From the NCBI GenBank assembly GCA_965153355.1, contig OZ231126.1, forward strand, positions 24,242,001-24,306,000: 64,000 nt of DNA, given 5' to 3'. Below are positions 1 through 13,335 of this stretch, piece after piece. The notes beneath the pieces were generated by a model. That model was not told the origin of the DNA. It searched no databases and was given only the letters and a program-made list of their open reading frames with translations. A program made the translations under genes and the position numbers. Origin of the DNA: Flaccisagitta enflata (taxonomy: Eukaryota; Chaetognatha; Sagittoidea; Aphragmophora). Position 1 is the first letter of the stretch; each line of letters begins with the position of its first letter.

Positions 1-677
<677 letters not shown>

Positions 678-805
678 AGTCGCGGACTAGTGACTCTATA
701 GGAGTCGTTGTTTGTCCGACCGATGGTCCGTCCGTCGGTCCATTGGTCGGTCCGTTGGTCTATCAGTACACATTCAAAAGTAGGAGAACGTGCGCTTAAA
801 GTGTT
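678..805 (-). mobile_element. Family A element, partial, 3' hairpin end
   Basis: The left edge is a degenerate form of the family A terminal hairpin (TTAGTCGCGGAC...GTGACTCTATA). It leads into GTCCGTCGGTCC-type core repeats read as reverse complement. The CAAGGCC 5' end was not found, so the copy is truncated or decayed. Confidence 0.6.
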
Positions 806-824
806 TTTGTTTATGTGTGTGCGT

Positions 825-942
825 GGGGGGGGGGGGGGGATGGTGTTTGAATGGGGGCTTCTTTTTCTTTTTCTTTTTCTTCTTCTTCTTCTTCTTCTTC
901 TTCTTCTTCTTCTTCTTCTTCTTCTTCTTCTTCTTCTTCTTC
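825..942. repeat. Poly-G run and (TTC)n microsatellite
   Basis: A run of about 15 G is followed by TTTTTC and then about 20 perfect CTT/TTC triplets to 942. Confidence 0.95.
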
Positions 943-1261
943 CGGCCTGTATGTCGGACTGCTAGGCAATCAATCTACATTTATTGTAAAGATGATTTCC
1001 TTCGTTCCCCACTTCCCTATTTCACCCCCCATACCTCTTTCCCGCATTTCTGCCTCTGCCCCTTTGTTCGCGACTGGTATATTGATTCTGTGCCTGCCTG
1101 CCTGGTCATTATTTATAGGAAGGGAAGTTTTGCAGATCACAAGGGAAATCTGTTTATTGGGGATTCGTCTGTCCTGTTTATCTATCTGCCCACAGGTGCT
1201 TTCCCCGAAGACGTCTTAGAGGGTTGTATGACCTATATCCCCATACTTTGGATTACATATT
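943..1261. other. No gene recognised
   Basis: Low-copy-looking DNA between a microsatellite and a minisatellite. An open frame runs through it but starts in the microsatellite and shows no recognisable domain. Confidence 0.4.
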
Positions 1262-1856
1262 GATCGTAAAGGATTGAATCCTGGCTTTGGGTCTAACCCT
1301 TTGTCTGCGAAGACATATTTTAGCCAGGAAGGTTCCAACAGAGGTTGCCATCGGAGGTGGAGACCAATATCCAACACAGACCTCAAGGCTCAGACTTTCA
1401 TCCCTAAGCCCACCCAGCTTTTAAGCCAGAATCCCAGCCTCAATGCTGAAACCCTATCCGTATGGGCTGATTTTCCGTTTTGAGGCCCAAATTCTACCTT
1501 GAGGCCCAAATCTCAGCCTCAAGGCTCAAATCTTAGCGTCGGGGCCCATATTCCATCCAGCCCATAGACTTAAATCCCAGCCAAATAGTCTTAATGCCTA
1601 ATTCCTAAACTTAAGCTCAAAACCCAGCCTTAAAGCTCATATTCCAGCCTTGCGGCCCAAATATCAGCCTTGAAGCCCATTTCCCAGCCTTCAGGCTAGA
1701 ATCCAAGCCTCGAGACAACTACCAGCCTTATGAACCATATTTCAAACTTAGCCCAAAGCCTTGATCTCCACCTAAAAGACAACCATTCTTCATTGGTCCA
1801 AGCCTAACTAACTTAGGAGCATCGGGTACCGCAAACAATCAAACGCTTTTGTGACT
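1262..1856. repeat. Decayed family C minisatellite core and end
   Basis: Diverged units of about 20 bp resembling GGCCCAAATCCCAGCCT run through 1380-1740. The right end (about 1815-1856) reads GGGTACCGC...CGCTTTTGTGACTATT, matching the family C terminus at 54,045-54,085. The left arm is not recognisable. Confidence 0.65.
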
Positions 1857-1899
1857 ATTACTTGCACAAAGGAGAACTCTTGATTGTTAGTCAGTCCGT

Positions 1900-2350
1900 C
1901 CGTTAATTCGTTAGTTCGCCATCTCAGGCCTAAAATCAGCTCTCTCAAACCTAAAACAAGCTGTCTCAAACATCTAATAATCCCTCTTAGACCTCTATTC
2001 AGCCTTCTCAGTCATCAAATAAGTTCTCTCGAGCCACACAACAGCCCTCCCATATTTCCCATATTTCAACCAGCTGTCTTAGACATCAAATAAACTCTCA
2101 TTGACCTCTATTCAGCCTTCTCAGTCATCTAATTGATTCTCTCGGGCCTCAAATCAGCTCTATCAGAACTGTCAAGCCTCACATCATTCCTCCCAAGCAT
2201 GAAAATAGCCGTCATAGACCTTTTCATTAGCTCTCCTTGGCTGAAATCTGCCATTCGAGCCCTTGTATCTGCCCTTTTGGACATTATGCTAACTTTCTCA
2301 GGCTTTGAATCAGCTTTAATCTGTCTTGAAGGAGCCAACTCAACATCGGG
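1900..2350. repeat. Decayed minisatellite (TCTCAGGCCTCAAATCAG type)
   Basis: Irregular units of about 23-30 bp, variants of TCTCAGACCTCAAATCAGC, recur across the interval. It is probably an old family C-like core. A 146-codon minus-strand frame at 2129-2569 falls partly in it and is not a credible gene. Confidence 0.55.
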
Positions 2351-2574
2351 CAGGACAAATGAAAGTCCCTCTGTCTTCCACAAAACTGGTGATGTCCATA
2401 AGAGATTTCGTGACCTTGGCAGCGTTTTTTGGTTGTCAAGTAAAATTGGATTATTGGAAGCATATACTATACAGGAATAACTATCTTTTGAAGGTTTTTT
2501 TCTATAATCAACTTTCAGTTTCTTCCAAGAATTCTGTAAGATACTGTTTGTTGCGCATTTCATAAACAATACAC

Positions 2575-3452
2575 TGGGTGTAGCCTATTATAGACCCATG
2601 CGTGGAACGCAAGGCGGGATACAATTACATACAGTATGATTCATCTCGACTGTAACATTTGATGACGACATTGCTCCAAAAGTATTAAAGAAAATTCAAT
2701 TCTGAAAAAAGGCACATGAAAAGTAACTGCTTGGCATTTTTTGGAAAAAAACATTTCCCAAGCTTTTCTACCAAATTTTAATACTTTATATCGGAAACAG
2801 ACTTAATGGCAAATTATGCTCAAAAAGGTTATTTTTCTCTGATTTTTTCATTAAACTGAATCTAACTGCAATTTTTTTATTTTTACCATGAACTACATCA
2901 GCATTTTTCATATTGGAGACTTATTGTATAGAAAGCTAAAATCTTATAAAAAATCAAACAATTTCAAGAAAAAACATTTTTGACAAAGAGATAAAATGGC
3001 TTGTTTTGCAAAGCTTGATTTTTGGCTCTTTGCATGTTTTGAGGATTAGATTATCTAAGCATCTGTAATAAAATGCCAAACCATTACCTATAAAAGATTT
3101 TTTTTTCAGAATTAAATTATCTTTATAGGTTTTTTAGTTATGCCTTCATGAAATGTTACAATCGAGATGAATCATACTGTATCATCACTTACAATATCCT
3201 TCTTGCGAAGCAGGGCAACGGGTAATAGGGTATTGCTGACCGCAAATTGTCCTGTGATTGATTTTTGGATGATGTGATATCGGCCGAAATAGAGATTTCT
3301 AAGCATTACAACTGTTGTCCGACCACATTACTGTATCTGCCCACCCGCATTACTATTTTTGCCCACTTGTAATCAACTATTTATAGACCGTTTATCCGGC
3401 CTTGCGCTCGCGTCCTACGCATGGGTCTGTAATAGACTACACCTAGGATTTT
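2575..3452. mobile_element. Composite inverted-repeat element (E) with nested D
   Basis: Inverted ends: 2575-2620 reads GGTGTAGCCTATTATAGACC...CAAGGCGGGATA. The complement of 3385-3452 carries the same words plus CAAGGCCGGATA, a family A-like start. The interior holds a Tc1-like element (2632-3179) and a family C end fragment (about 3214-3275, GGGCAACGGGTA...GCTGACCGC). Confidence 0.55.
2632..3179. mobile_element. Family D TIR element (TA duplication), 548 bp
   Basis: It starts CAGTATGATTCATCTCG and ends with the inverted CGAGATGAATCATACTG, flanked on both sides by TA (2630-2631 and 3180-3181). The TIR continues imperfectly for about 40 bp (GTAACATTTGATGACGAC). The interior is A/T-rich with no transposase frame. 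This fits a Tc1/mariner-type MITE. The class is inferred from the TA duplication and TIR only. Confidence 0.85.
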
Positions 3453-3455
3453 TTT

Positions 3456-4044
<589 letters not shown>

Positions 4045-4438
4045 AAAAAAATGTGCGTGTCATTTATTAATTCATGTAAATTTAGAGAGCGGGCGTTTAT
4101 TTATTTGGTATCCGTCTCCCGCGTTTGAACTTCCTTGATCGTCCGTCGTTTAATTCTCCCGAAATCCAGTTGAACACGAAGAGATCTCTTGTGCATGTCC
4201 ATTCATTTGTCCATTTGTCCATTTGTCTATTCTTCGCCCACAAGCAGCTGAATGCGGTATCCGGTTCCCGAGTCCTGTTCTTAACGAACCTCAATCATAA
4301 TTAGAGCCCTCTTCATCAGAAGGACAGCATGGACCAACATCTGTAAGATACGAAGCCAAACGAACCTGGCCAAAAATCCCAGAAAAAAAAGAGATGGGGG
4401 CATTGGTCATTCAACTTTACCTTTTGTCCACTCCGTAA
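4045..4438. other. No gene recognised
   Basis: Includes a small TTTGTCCA triplication near 4205-4230. No domain-bearing frame was seen. Confidence 0.4.
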
Positions 4439-4712
4439 GCAGTGGGGGCCTCAGATGCATAAATGGCTTGATGTTTTGGGTACTGGAGGCTCAAATCCCA
4501 GCCTGAAGATTAAAATCCCAGCCTGGTGACTCAAATCCTATCCTCGAGGTCCAAATCCCACCCTCTAGGCCCACATCCCACCCTCGAGGCTCAAATCCCA
4601 GTCTCAAGGCTCAAATTCTAGCCTTGAAGCTCAAATCCCAGTCTCGTGGCTCAAATACCTGCCTCAAGGCTGAAATCCTAGCCTCGTGACTCAAATCCCA
4701 GTCCTCCTAGCA
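4439..4712. repeat. Family C-type minisatellite core
   Basis: About ten units of roughly 20 bp of the form TCAAATCCCAGCCTCGAGGC, with substitutions. No GGGCAGCGGCCCC arm was found, so this may be an isolated core. Confidence 0.75.
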
Positions 4713-4829
4713 ACATTAAGAAAATCTCTTGTTTGATAAGTGCCAAGCAAGATTAAAGAAGTATTTTCTCTACTATTCAGAGGTTAGGAAAAGACAAAGA
4801 TTATTTCAGCCTGGAAGCATGGGTCATTG

Positions 4830-5010
4830 GCCCCTTCTCTACATACTCTATCTCTCTTTTACTTTGGCCAAGATAGTACATTTTCTGATCAAGCTCAGAA
4901 AACCAACAGCATTTTTTCGCAGTAGCAGTTTTGTTTTGCTTGTCATTTCTAAACGGATTGAGCCAGCAAAACGCGGTTGGCGGCATTCAATCAGAAATTC
5001 AATCTAATTT
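4830..5010 (-). mobile_element. Fragment related to element H
   Basis: The complement matches the left half of element H (about 26,120-26,210): TTTCTGA..AATGCC.CCAACCGCGTT, then CTCAATCCGTTTAGAAATGACAAG. No ends were found. Confidence 0.5.
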
Positions 5011-5252
5011 CAGAATCTCACTGATTTTTATATAAAATTTTTATTCTAAGAGGAGATAATGCCCAAAATGCATGTCCATATATTTATGCTCTAGGTAGTA
5101 TGTCGCTGCGTGGTCTATTGGTGTCTGATCCGTTCATATGTCGGTCCACAAAAATGGCATGCAGAGATGAGGGTTGTCCTAGTTTTGATCTTCCTTATTC
5201 TCCAATTGAGCCTCTACAGCATATGCTTGTACAAAATATGCGGAAGCCAATA

Positions 5253-5490
5253 AACAAGCGACGCGGGGTCACAATATCGTTGCGGACGGGTGGGCAGGGG
5301 CAGCCAACACCCAGCCTCACCCCAACCACCTTCCCACACACTAACATACACCCACACACATTCAATGACAACTGCAGCATCGAAAATTGCGCATTTCTCG
5401 AGTTTTCAACTCGAGCGTGACGGACCGACCGACGGACCGACCGACGGACGGACAAAGCCTCTTATAGAGTTGCGTGTCCGCAACTAAAAA
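5253..5490 (+). mobile_element. Family A, subfamily A3, complete-looking
   Basis: The 5' end AACAAGCGACGCGGGGTCAC is followed by CGTTGCGGACGGGTGGGCAGG. A core of ACCGACGGACGG words follows, then CCTCTTATAGAGTTGCG and the hairpin AGTTGCGTGTCCGCAACT followed by AAAAA. The 5' word GTTGCGGAC is the reverse complement of the distal hairpin arm GTCCGCAAC. Confidence 0.85.
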
Positions 5491-5658
5491 GGAGTTTTTT
5501 TTCTCGTGTTTTAGGGGATCAAACAAATGTCTTGCCACTGATGGAGCCAAATTTCAACCACAGAGCTTAGGACATGGTATTTTGGTATGAGTCTTTTCCC
5601 TTCGTCTTACATTTTCTTTCCCACAATTTTTAATTTGCTCTTCTTTCCTTCTTTTGTA

Positions 5659-5848
5659 ACAAGGCCGGATACACGGCAATCCAGTCGCGGACGGTTGGGC
5701 AGGAGCAGTAATGCGAAAACCGCTCGGAATTCAAAAATGTGACGGACGGACGGACCGATGGACGGACGGACCGATGGACCGACCTACCGACCTACCGACC
5801 GACCGACCGACACGGCAAGGTGTAGAGTCGCGTGTCCGCGACTAAAAA
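5659..5848 (+). mobile_element. Family A element, GTCGCGGAC variant
   Basis: It starts AACAAGGCCGGATACACGG. The 5' word AGTCGCGGAC matches the distal arm GTCCGCGACT of the terminal hairpin. The core is about 80 bp of GACGGACCGACC words. It ends CGCGACTAAAAA. Confidence 0.9.
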
Positions 5849-6433
5849 GACATTGGTCCTCTTTTTAGGCAAGACTTGTGTTGCCCCACGCGTCGATTTC
5901 TCTTTTCTTTCTTTTCCCTTTTTTCTTTTTCTACTTTAAAAAAAAAAAAAAAAATTCTTTCCTCCTCGACGACGTTTTTGTAAACGATCTCTCTTCAATC
6001 GTCATTCGCGACCCCGGCGAAGCTCTTCTCCATAAGCACAGGAAGGAAGAAAAAAAGGGAAAAACACCGAAAATAAAACCAAGAAAAAAAAAAGGAATTG
6101 AAAAGCAGAGAAAAAAAGATCTCAGTTTCAGTACCTGTTGAAAACGCAACCCAGTTGAAAAAAAAACTCATCGATGAAACAAAAAAGAAACGTTTTTCTC
6201 CAACTTTTTCCCCCTTTCATTCAATCATTATTTCATCACTTGATTTTTTTCTATCTTCTTTTCTTGCTTCCTGCCTTTATAATTCATCAAGTATAAAAAA
6301 TGGTCATTGGTCATTGATTTATTTCCCCATTTCTTTAAACTGACGATTGATAAAGTGGCCTTTTTCATCAAATGCCTTTTTTGCTCTTCCCGATATCCAC
6401 TTTTTTTCTTACTGTTTAAGTTTCGATAATTCT
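5849..6433. other. A/T-rich DNA, no gene recognised
   Basis: T-rich and A-rich low-complexity patches around 5900-6120. No supported feature. Confidence 0.4.
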
Positions 6434-6752
6434 TTTTAGTTGCGGACACGCAACTCTATAAGAGGCTTTGTCCGTCCATCTGTCCGTCGGTCCGTCAGTG
6501 CGCTGTAGGTCATCAAGTTGAAAAGTGGGAAAATGAGCGTTTTAGATTCTTTTAGTGAATGACATGTGCAACAAAAAGTTAAAATATAGAAAATACTGGT
6601 CAACTGAAAGAGCAAAAGGAACTTTATTTCTGTACAATGTATGCTTCCAATACATGTTTGAGTGTGTGGAGTAGGTAGGGGTGTGGATGGGGGTTGCATG
6701 CCCCTGCATACCCGTCCGCAACGATATTGTGACCCCGCGTCACTTGTTTTCT
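6434..6752 (-). mobile_element. Family A3 element, reverse orientation
   Basis: The left edge TTTTTAGTTGCGGACACGC is the terminal hairpin in reverse. The right edge CCGTCCGCAACGATATTGTG..CCCCGCGTCACTTGTT is the A3 5' end. The site that carries a long (TG)n in other A3 copies is here only GTGTGTGGAG near 6661. Confidence 0.85.
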
Positions 6753-6837
6753 CCCTTCCCAAATTTCAACTCATCCCAATCCAGCCTCATCATAAATAAT
6801 CAGGCATGTCAAAATTAGTAATTATGAACCGAGAAAG

Positions 6838-6891
<54 letters not shown>

Positions 6892-6998
6892 GCTTTAGAC
6901 TGAGTGGGTTCAGTTCATTCTGCTGCCTTCTGCTTGAAAACCTAGCCAGAGAGAAGATTTAGTCTCTCTCTCTCTCTCTCGGTTACTCAGTCTCTCTC
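6838..6998. repeat. (CT)n tracts
   Basis: A 48-bp perfect CT tract (about 6839-6887) and shorter CT runs at about 6963-6999. Confidence 0.9.
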
Positions 6999-6999
6999 T

Positions 7000-7879
7000 C
7001 TTTCGCACCACTGTTGCCTCACATACCGTTCAGCATCAATTTCACGTGTGTTTTCGTCTTCTCCTAGTCGTACTTCAAAAACGTATTCTTCTCTATCAGC
7101 TTTTAAAAAGAAACAAAAGGCTAGGCGACCCTCTTTCCTCTGTATTCTCGTGTCCAGCTGCAAAAAAAGAAATACTGCCGTTCTCAGCATTTGCACTCAT
7201 CTTTTTTTTCTTTCTCTTGCCTTACGGACCGCCATATGATAGAAGAAAAAACAGACGGACAGAATTGGGAATAAAAAAGAAAGGCTCAATATCGTTTTCC
7301 TATTTTTCCAAAGAATAAGAAAAAAAGGTGCTTGATCAGCTATTTTCCCTTCTTTTTTTCTTTTCCTTTCGTTTCCTTCAATACATTTATATTTTTTTTC
7401 TTCTCCCTTTTTTTCTTTTCCCTTTTTCCGCTCTCTCTCTCTCTCTCTTTTCTCTCTCTCTTTTTCCTTTTTCTCAAAGCACGCGAAAAACTCATTTTAT
7501 TCTCATTTACATAATCTAAGCTGCTGAGACTTTTTTTTCTTTTTTTATTTAAACAGGCTTTGATCGATGAGGAGAGTCAAAACAAAGTCGGCGAAGGACC
7601 AAAACAAAGTTGTAGAATGGTCTTTGATGTAGACGCCTTGTTTTGCTTTTATCTCTCGTCAGTCATCAAAGGGTGAAAAATGAAAGAAAAGGGGAAAAAA
7701 GAGTACAAATAGTCAAAGAGTGGGAGAAAAGATTAATGATAGTCTATCTGCTTTTCTTTCCTAAGTATGTTCTTGCTCCTTTTTTTATTTCTTTTAAATC
7801 TATCTCTTTCATATTCTTTTTTTCTTTCTCTTAGGGTCCACTAGACCCATTTCTGATCTCTTCTGTCTGAACAACAAGA

Positions 7880-7895
<16 letters not shown>
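7000..7895. other. Pyrimidine-rich spacer, no gene recognised
   Basis: T/C-rich low-complexity sequence dominates 7200-7520, and the rest is unremarkable. Several short phenylalanine-rich frames are composition artefacts. Confidence 0.45.
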
Positions 7896-8100
<205 letters not shown>

Positions 8101-9219
8101 TACAGTATAAGAAATGGAGAAGCATGAAAACTGCATCATCATAACTCGCGCCAAAGTTATTGTGCTTCATCTTGTCTTTTTCAATCCGTCTTTTCTAATC
8201 CAAATCTCTCCAACAGACTCGTCATTGCTTCTCTCAAAAGTCTAAATCAAAACGTCAGTATACATGTACTTCCAACACGGAAACGGAACGGAAAAAAAAA
8301 ACTAAGACAACTCATAAAGAGAAAGAAACTGCCCTCGGAGTGGGAGCTTCACTTACAACCCTGTAAATCCGAGCTTGTGGTAAGGCCCCCTTGCCACTCA
8401 CCAGCACAAGTTGGTTTTACGGGGTTGGAAGTGGTTACCATCATCACAACGCGTTGACGAGTGAAATAAAATGTCATAACCATTATGGGCACCTAAACAT
8501 GGCAAATGATAGGTTAGCTTGAAATGATTGTGAATCTAGAACTCTAGGAATTAAGAACTCTAGGTCATTGTCGTAGATAGAGAGGCAATATAAAGTCCTC
8601 TTCATTTGAATTAGATATTGTGTATAGTAGCCTAAGTAGGTCATTGAATTTCGAGCTAATTTCAGTTACCCTAGAGAAAGACATGAACAATATATGATTG
8701 AATGCAAGATCTACCAAGAAATTACCGACTAGTGTATGTGTGTCTGTGCTCTGTTCAACTGTGATGGGATCTATTCTTTCACATTCGGAAAGGACCAAAT
8801 CACGTCCTCAAAGCTGAAAACTAACCCGAATTCCTCTCCCTATGAGTCCAAATTTCAGCCCCAATTGTCGCCCTTAACTGTCTCAGGGCCCTGAAGCCAC
8901 CTCTTAATCGTTGACAAACAGCGGGACCTCGGCATAACGGTCTTGGTACTAAATACTTTTGACCGTTAAAGAGAGTGACTGGTAATGACTTTTGTTTGAT
9001 AATTATATTACGAAAAAATATAATTTGCATAAAAAGTTTATGCTAACAAGAAATAGAAATACAATTCACTCAAGCTTTTTTTTCAAAAATAATTTTCATT
9101 ATTCAGCTTCTCATTATTCTATTCTTTCATGAAACAATTTTTCTACAACATATTTCATCTCAACCGCAACATTTCATGATGGTATTACTTAATAGCAAAA
9201 ACATTGCAAAAGCACCAGG
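8101..9219. other. No gene recognised; one imperfect hairpin
   Basis: An inverted pair at about 8353-8378 (TTACAACCCTGTAAATCCG) and 8405-8432 (GGTTTTACGGGGTTGGAA) forms an imperfect stem. TAGAACTCTAGG-type words repeat near 8537-8562. Nothing else is supported. Confidence 0.4.
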
Positions 9220-9221
9220 TA

Positions 9222-9631
9222 CAACTCGACTCAAAAAAAAAGACGCACCTGCTTATCTATTCAAAAAACAGATACAGAAAACAATTTTGACTTTTTTCAA
9301 TTGAGACATTTTGAAAGATTTTCAAAAAATCTTTCAATCTAGACTAATCCCAGGTCTGTATCTCAAACGGTTTAGAAGCTAGAGCCCTGCAAAGACAAGA
9401 ACTAATTTGCAAAAATGCAATTTTATATAGGGATTGCAAAACTGGAAAGGGCAAAGTTTTTATTCAAACTAATGCCATTTCTAAACGAATAAAGATAGAA
9501 TTACCAGATTGGCGCCAAATGAAAGATCTTTTCAAGGTCTTTTAAACGGTCTAAGATTTTATTAAGTTTTATGATGATTTGTAGGCAGAATTAGTCATTT
9601 AAAAGTGCGTCTTTTTTTTTGATCCATGTGG
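9222..9631. mobile_element. Family G TIR element (TA duplication), 410 bp
   Basis: The ends are CAACTCGACTCAAAAAAAAA and, inverted, TTTTTTTTTGATCCATGTGG. AGACGCAC and GTGCGTCT sit just inside, and TA flanks both sides (9220-9221, 9632-9633). The interior carries the shared CTAAACGAATAAAG and ACCAGATTGGCGCCAAATGA words. No transposase. Confidence 0.8.
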
Positions 9632-9689
9632 TAGTCATTGGTATCTGTTGCCCAAATGTTATTGTTTGTTGGATAGGAAGGTGAGAAAG

Positions 9690-10130
9690 GCAGTGGCCCT
9701 GATGGAGCCAATGGAGCTTGGCTAGGATTTGAGCATTGAGGCTAGGATATAAGCCTTGAGGCTTGGATTTGAGCAATGAATTTCGGATTTGAGCCGGAGG
9801 GCTGAGGTTGGAGCCATCAGGCTTGCATAGGAGCCTCTTGGCTGGGGACTTAAGAGTGGGTCCCCGCCTCAAGGTTGGAATTGGAGCCTGGTGGTTGGGA
9901 TTGGAGCCTCCAGCGTGTGATTGGAGCCTCAAAGCTGGGATTAGAGTTGTTTGAGGCCAGGATTGGCTGATTGAAGCTTCAAGGCTACAATTTGAGCCTC
10001 GAGGCTTGGATTGGGGTCTTGAGGCTAGGATTGGGGCATCAAGGCTGGGATCAGAGCCTTGGGCGGGGGGATGGAGAAGAAGAAGAAGGAGAAAAAATAT
10101 GCGTGAAAGCCTTGGTCATTGCCCAAAAAG
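9690..10130. repeat. Family C minisatellite core with one C1 arm
   Basis: About fifteen diverged units of AGCCTCGAGGCTAGGATTTG. The right end has GGAGAAGAAGAAGAAGGAGA..TATGCGTGAAAGCCTTGGTC, matching the C1 right arm at 53,936-53,985. The left arm is not clear. Confidence 0.7.
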
Positions 10131-10164
10131 CAATAGAGATACAGTATGATGGGAGCTAAGACGA

Positions 10165-10775
10165 CCTACGCTGGAGGATAGTTTTTAGGTATTTTAATTT
10201 CATTTGATTTTTTTTTAAAAATTGAGATCTATGCTAATTAAAGGTTGCTTTATTGCTTGAATATGTAAATTTTTCTCATTTTTCAACTTGTGGCTTGACT
10301 TCATCAGGACTTCATTTTTCAATGTTCTAACCTAGCCCATCAGATTGGGCTTAAAATTTCATGTATTCATAAAAAAGAAATCAGCTCAATCAGACTATTT
10401 TTACAGGTCTTACAATTATTTTTCAAGAAGAATGATTACGTAAATTCATATCTGGGCAAAGCTTAAAAATGGTCAGATTGAGCAAATTTTTCAAAAATCA
10501 TATAGAATTTTTTGCTGGGGTTAGTCCCATCAGGTTTGCATTAGCCCCAGCCTCGAGGCTGGAATTGAAGCCTGGAGGTTGGGATTTGAGCCAAGACGAG
10601 CCAAGATGAGCTAGGTTAGAACATTGAAAAATGAAGTCCTGATGAAGTCAAGTCACAAGTTGAAGAATGAGAGAATTTATATATTCAAGCAATAGAGCAA
10701 CCTTTAATTAGCAAAGATCTTAATTTCTCTATACGTCAAATAAAATCAAGAAGCATGAAACCTATCCTCCAGTAA
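10165..10775. mobile_element. Foldback element (J) with nested minisatellite
   Basis: The left arm, about 10,165-10,345 (GGAGGATAG...AGGTTGCTTTATTGCTTGAA...TGAAGTCC in reverse), is repeated inverted at 10,608-10,775. Between them is a short family C-like core (10,545-10,605). The terminal duplication is not clean. Confidence 0.65.
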
Positions 10776-10997
10776 AGGTCAACCTTGTTTCCATCAAACT
10801 GTTGCTTATTTGTTAAAGCAGTTTTGGAAAAATGATTGTTTTGCATTGAATGATTATCAATTTCCAGGACTTTTTGACCCCTTTTAAGGTAGAGAGTATT
10901 CACATCCAAGATTAGCAATTTTACCTATTTGAATACATCACCCTGTATTGCTTGATAAATGATAGCTAAAAACTGAAGTTGCAGAAAGGCGACATGT

Positions 10998-11025
10998 TGA
11001 GTCGCGTATCCGCGACTTAAAAGAC
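10998..11025 (+). mobile_element. Isolated family A terminal hairpin
   Basis: TTGAGTCGCGTATCCGCGACT followed by TAAAAG matches the family A 3' end. No core or 5' end was seen upstream. Confidence 0.5.
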
Positions 11026-12592
11026 AAATTTTAGAAATTGAGACATTGTAAATCATAATTATCTCACCAAGGCTTCTATATCAGTGTGGGAATTTGTTTT
11101 ACTGTTGAAATTTGGGACGAGTTTCTTTCTTCTAAGAATGTTTTCCCTGAGACACTGATTGATAACAATGTCGGGAAAAAACTGTCATGAAATTAAGATA
11201 AATATCGAAATAATAGGTAGTTTTTTACGCACTTTTTCACCTCGCTATGAAATGACCTCCTAAAGGACTTAAGTTTTTTTCGAAACTTTCATTATCAAAG
11301 TTTTTGTTTTTTCATCGAGCCTCGAGTCATGCAGAGCTTCTGCCTTGCCTCGACTCAAAAACTGGATTGTTTGAACTTCTCCATAAATTATTGGTCGTAA
11401 CCGTCAAGTTGAGATCGCTGATTTGAGTCCTACACCAAAGCAGATAAACGTACACAGGCAGTGGGCAAAGTGACATTTTGCGGATATCGCACAGTCAATA
11501 GACATGAGTCATAATTTATGACATTAGGTGGAGATTGTTAATTTGAGGCACACCAAATCAGAAAAATGTGCAGTCTTTAAACAAAAAGTCTTATGGAGAA
11601 TGCTCAATGATGCTGACTTATAAAATCAGCTGACAAAATAGTGAAATGGTGGAGTACCTGTTTGTAAATCTATAATTTGCTGTAAGGGAAATGGACCTTT
11701 GGTTCATATCTTTCATACTCTTAGCGGTAACTCACCTGTAAGGGATTTTTATGTCACTGGCCTTTCCCTCTAAAATACTCGCAGGCCAGATTTTCCTATA
11801 ATTTCAAAATTACCCTCTTGCACCCTGCTTATCTTTTCCATCATCAAATATGCTGCTTAATGATATGATGTTCAACTTTTGAGTTTGTTGGTAACCATAC
11901 TTTCATTCAATTTGAAATCATTTGAAAAAGGGAAAAAGTAAGGTTGTAGTCATTTGTCTGGCTTTCTGGTTTGTTGAGATAGGACCCCTTTACACCTGCA
12001 ACCTATGATAACACCTTTAGGGCATATTCCTATATTCTTGATAAGTGTTAGAAAAACAAAATTAGAGATTCATTTTTTCCACCATTTCTGCAACAAATTG
12101 TAGAGTCGCTATCATTTCAAATCAGGTTGACTACATTTTAGCGCTTTCAGACACTGACTGTTCTTTAGCCAGTAAACGAAGGTTACTTTTAAACTCATAC
12201 ATAAATTTCCTTCAAGAACAATAACAGATTGAGAAAGACATGTTATGGGAAACTTCATTCATTTACCAAGCTTAGGTCCAACAGTTCTTTACCTTTCCGT
12301 TTACAGGAAAAAAAAAGATTTTTCAGTAAAACCTGTGACATAAAAGCTTCGTCACCATTCATCAAAACCCTATGTGTCAATCAATAATTATCAAATAGAC
12401 AGGGGTGTATATAATTGAGTCGCTTTTGATTTTTGTCCCCCCCCCCCTGCCTTTGATTTTCTTTGATTTCTTTGATTTTCTTCCTTTTGATTTTTTCTTA
12501 AAATCTATGGTTTTCTTCCCTGTAAAGCAATAAAACAGTGTAGTTAGGGTTTAAATACAGTAGTGTTAAATTGTGTTTTACTCACTAGTTTT
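11026..12592. other. Non-repetitive stretch, no gene recognised
   Basis: One of the longest stretches without simple repeats. I found no long frame and no convincing splice-bounded exon. A poly-C run lies near 12,439. Confidence 0.4.
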
Positions 12593-13335
12593 TGGGCAGA
12601 GGCTCCAAAGGGGTCGATGACCTACAGTATGTTTCATCTCGTTTGCAACATTTGATGACAACATAACTCTAAAAGTAATAAAGATAATCAAATTTTGAAA
12701 AAAATCTCTAAAAGATAATTGTCTGGCATTTTTTCATGTACAATTCTTAGAGATTTTTGAGAAAAATCTGATGCTATTGGCATACAATGAAAATTTATCA
12801 ATTTTTGGCAAAAAAAAGCTACTTTTCCTGTTTTTTTCCACTAAATAATGCCAAAAGGGCATTTTTCTCTCTTTGTTTCCATAAATTTTAATGAACACCT
12901 TTATTTTACAACTAATATGGTGTCAAAAACTCAAATTTTCAGAAAAACGACAAATCTGAAAAAATTAGTTTTACTGACAGCATGATAAAATGGTTTTTGT
13001 CAAATTTCAAAATTTTCAGTATGTATGTGAAAAAAGGGTCACTTTCTTTTAGAAAATCTTGAAGAATCGTTCATAAGAAAATGCCAAACAATTATCTTTT
13101 AGAAACTTTTTTTCAGAATCTAATTATCTCATTATTTTTTGAATTACGTCGTCATCAAAAGTTGCAAACGAGATGAATCATACTGTATGCTTTCACACAT
13201 ATGGGGAATTTTCTCCTCCTCCTCCTTCTCCTTCTCCTACATACCCCCCCCCCTTAAATCCCAGCCTCGAGGCCCAAATCCCAGTCTCAAGGCCCAAATC
13301 CTAGCCATCTAACGCTTTTGCGACTATTTTAAATC
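12593..13335. mobile_element. Family C1 element split by a D element
   Basis: The left arm GGGCAGAGGCTCCAAAGGGG ends at GATGACC. After the D insertion the sequence resumes TATGCTTTCACACATATGGG, then TTCTCC, a short core (13,252-13,305) and the end word CGCTTTTGCGACTATTTT. The uninterrupted arm is seen at 53,689-53,745. Confidence 0.8.
12625..13185. mobile_element. Family D TIR element (TA duplication), 561 bp
   Basis: It starts CAGTATGTTTCATCTCGTTT and ends with the inverted AAACGAGATGAATCATACTG. TA is duplicated at 12,623-12,624 and 13,186-13,187. It sits inside a family C arm whose unoccupied form occurs elsewhere in this window. No coding capacity. Confidence 0.9.

Noticed and set aside
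2129-2569. 146-codon minus-strand frame
   Set aside because: Half lies in a decayed minisatellite and no domain, signal or splice context is visible.
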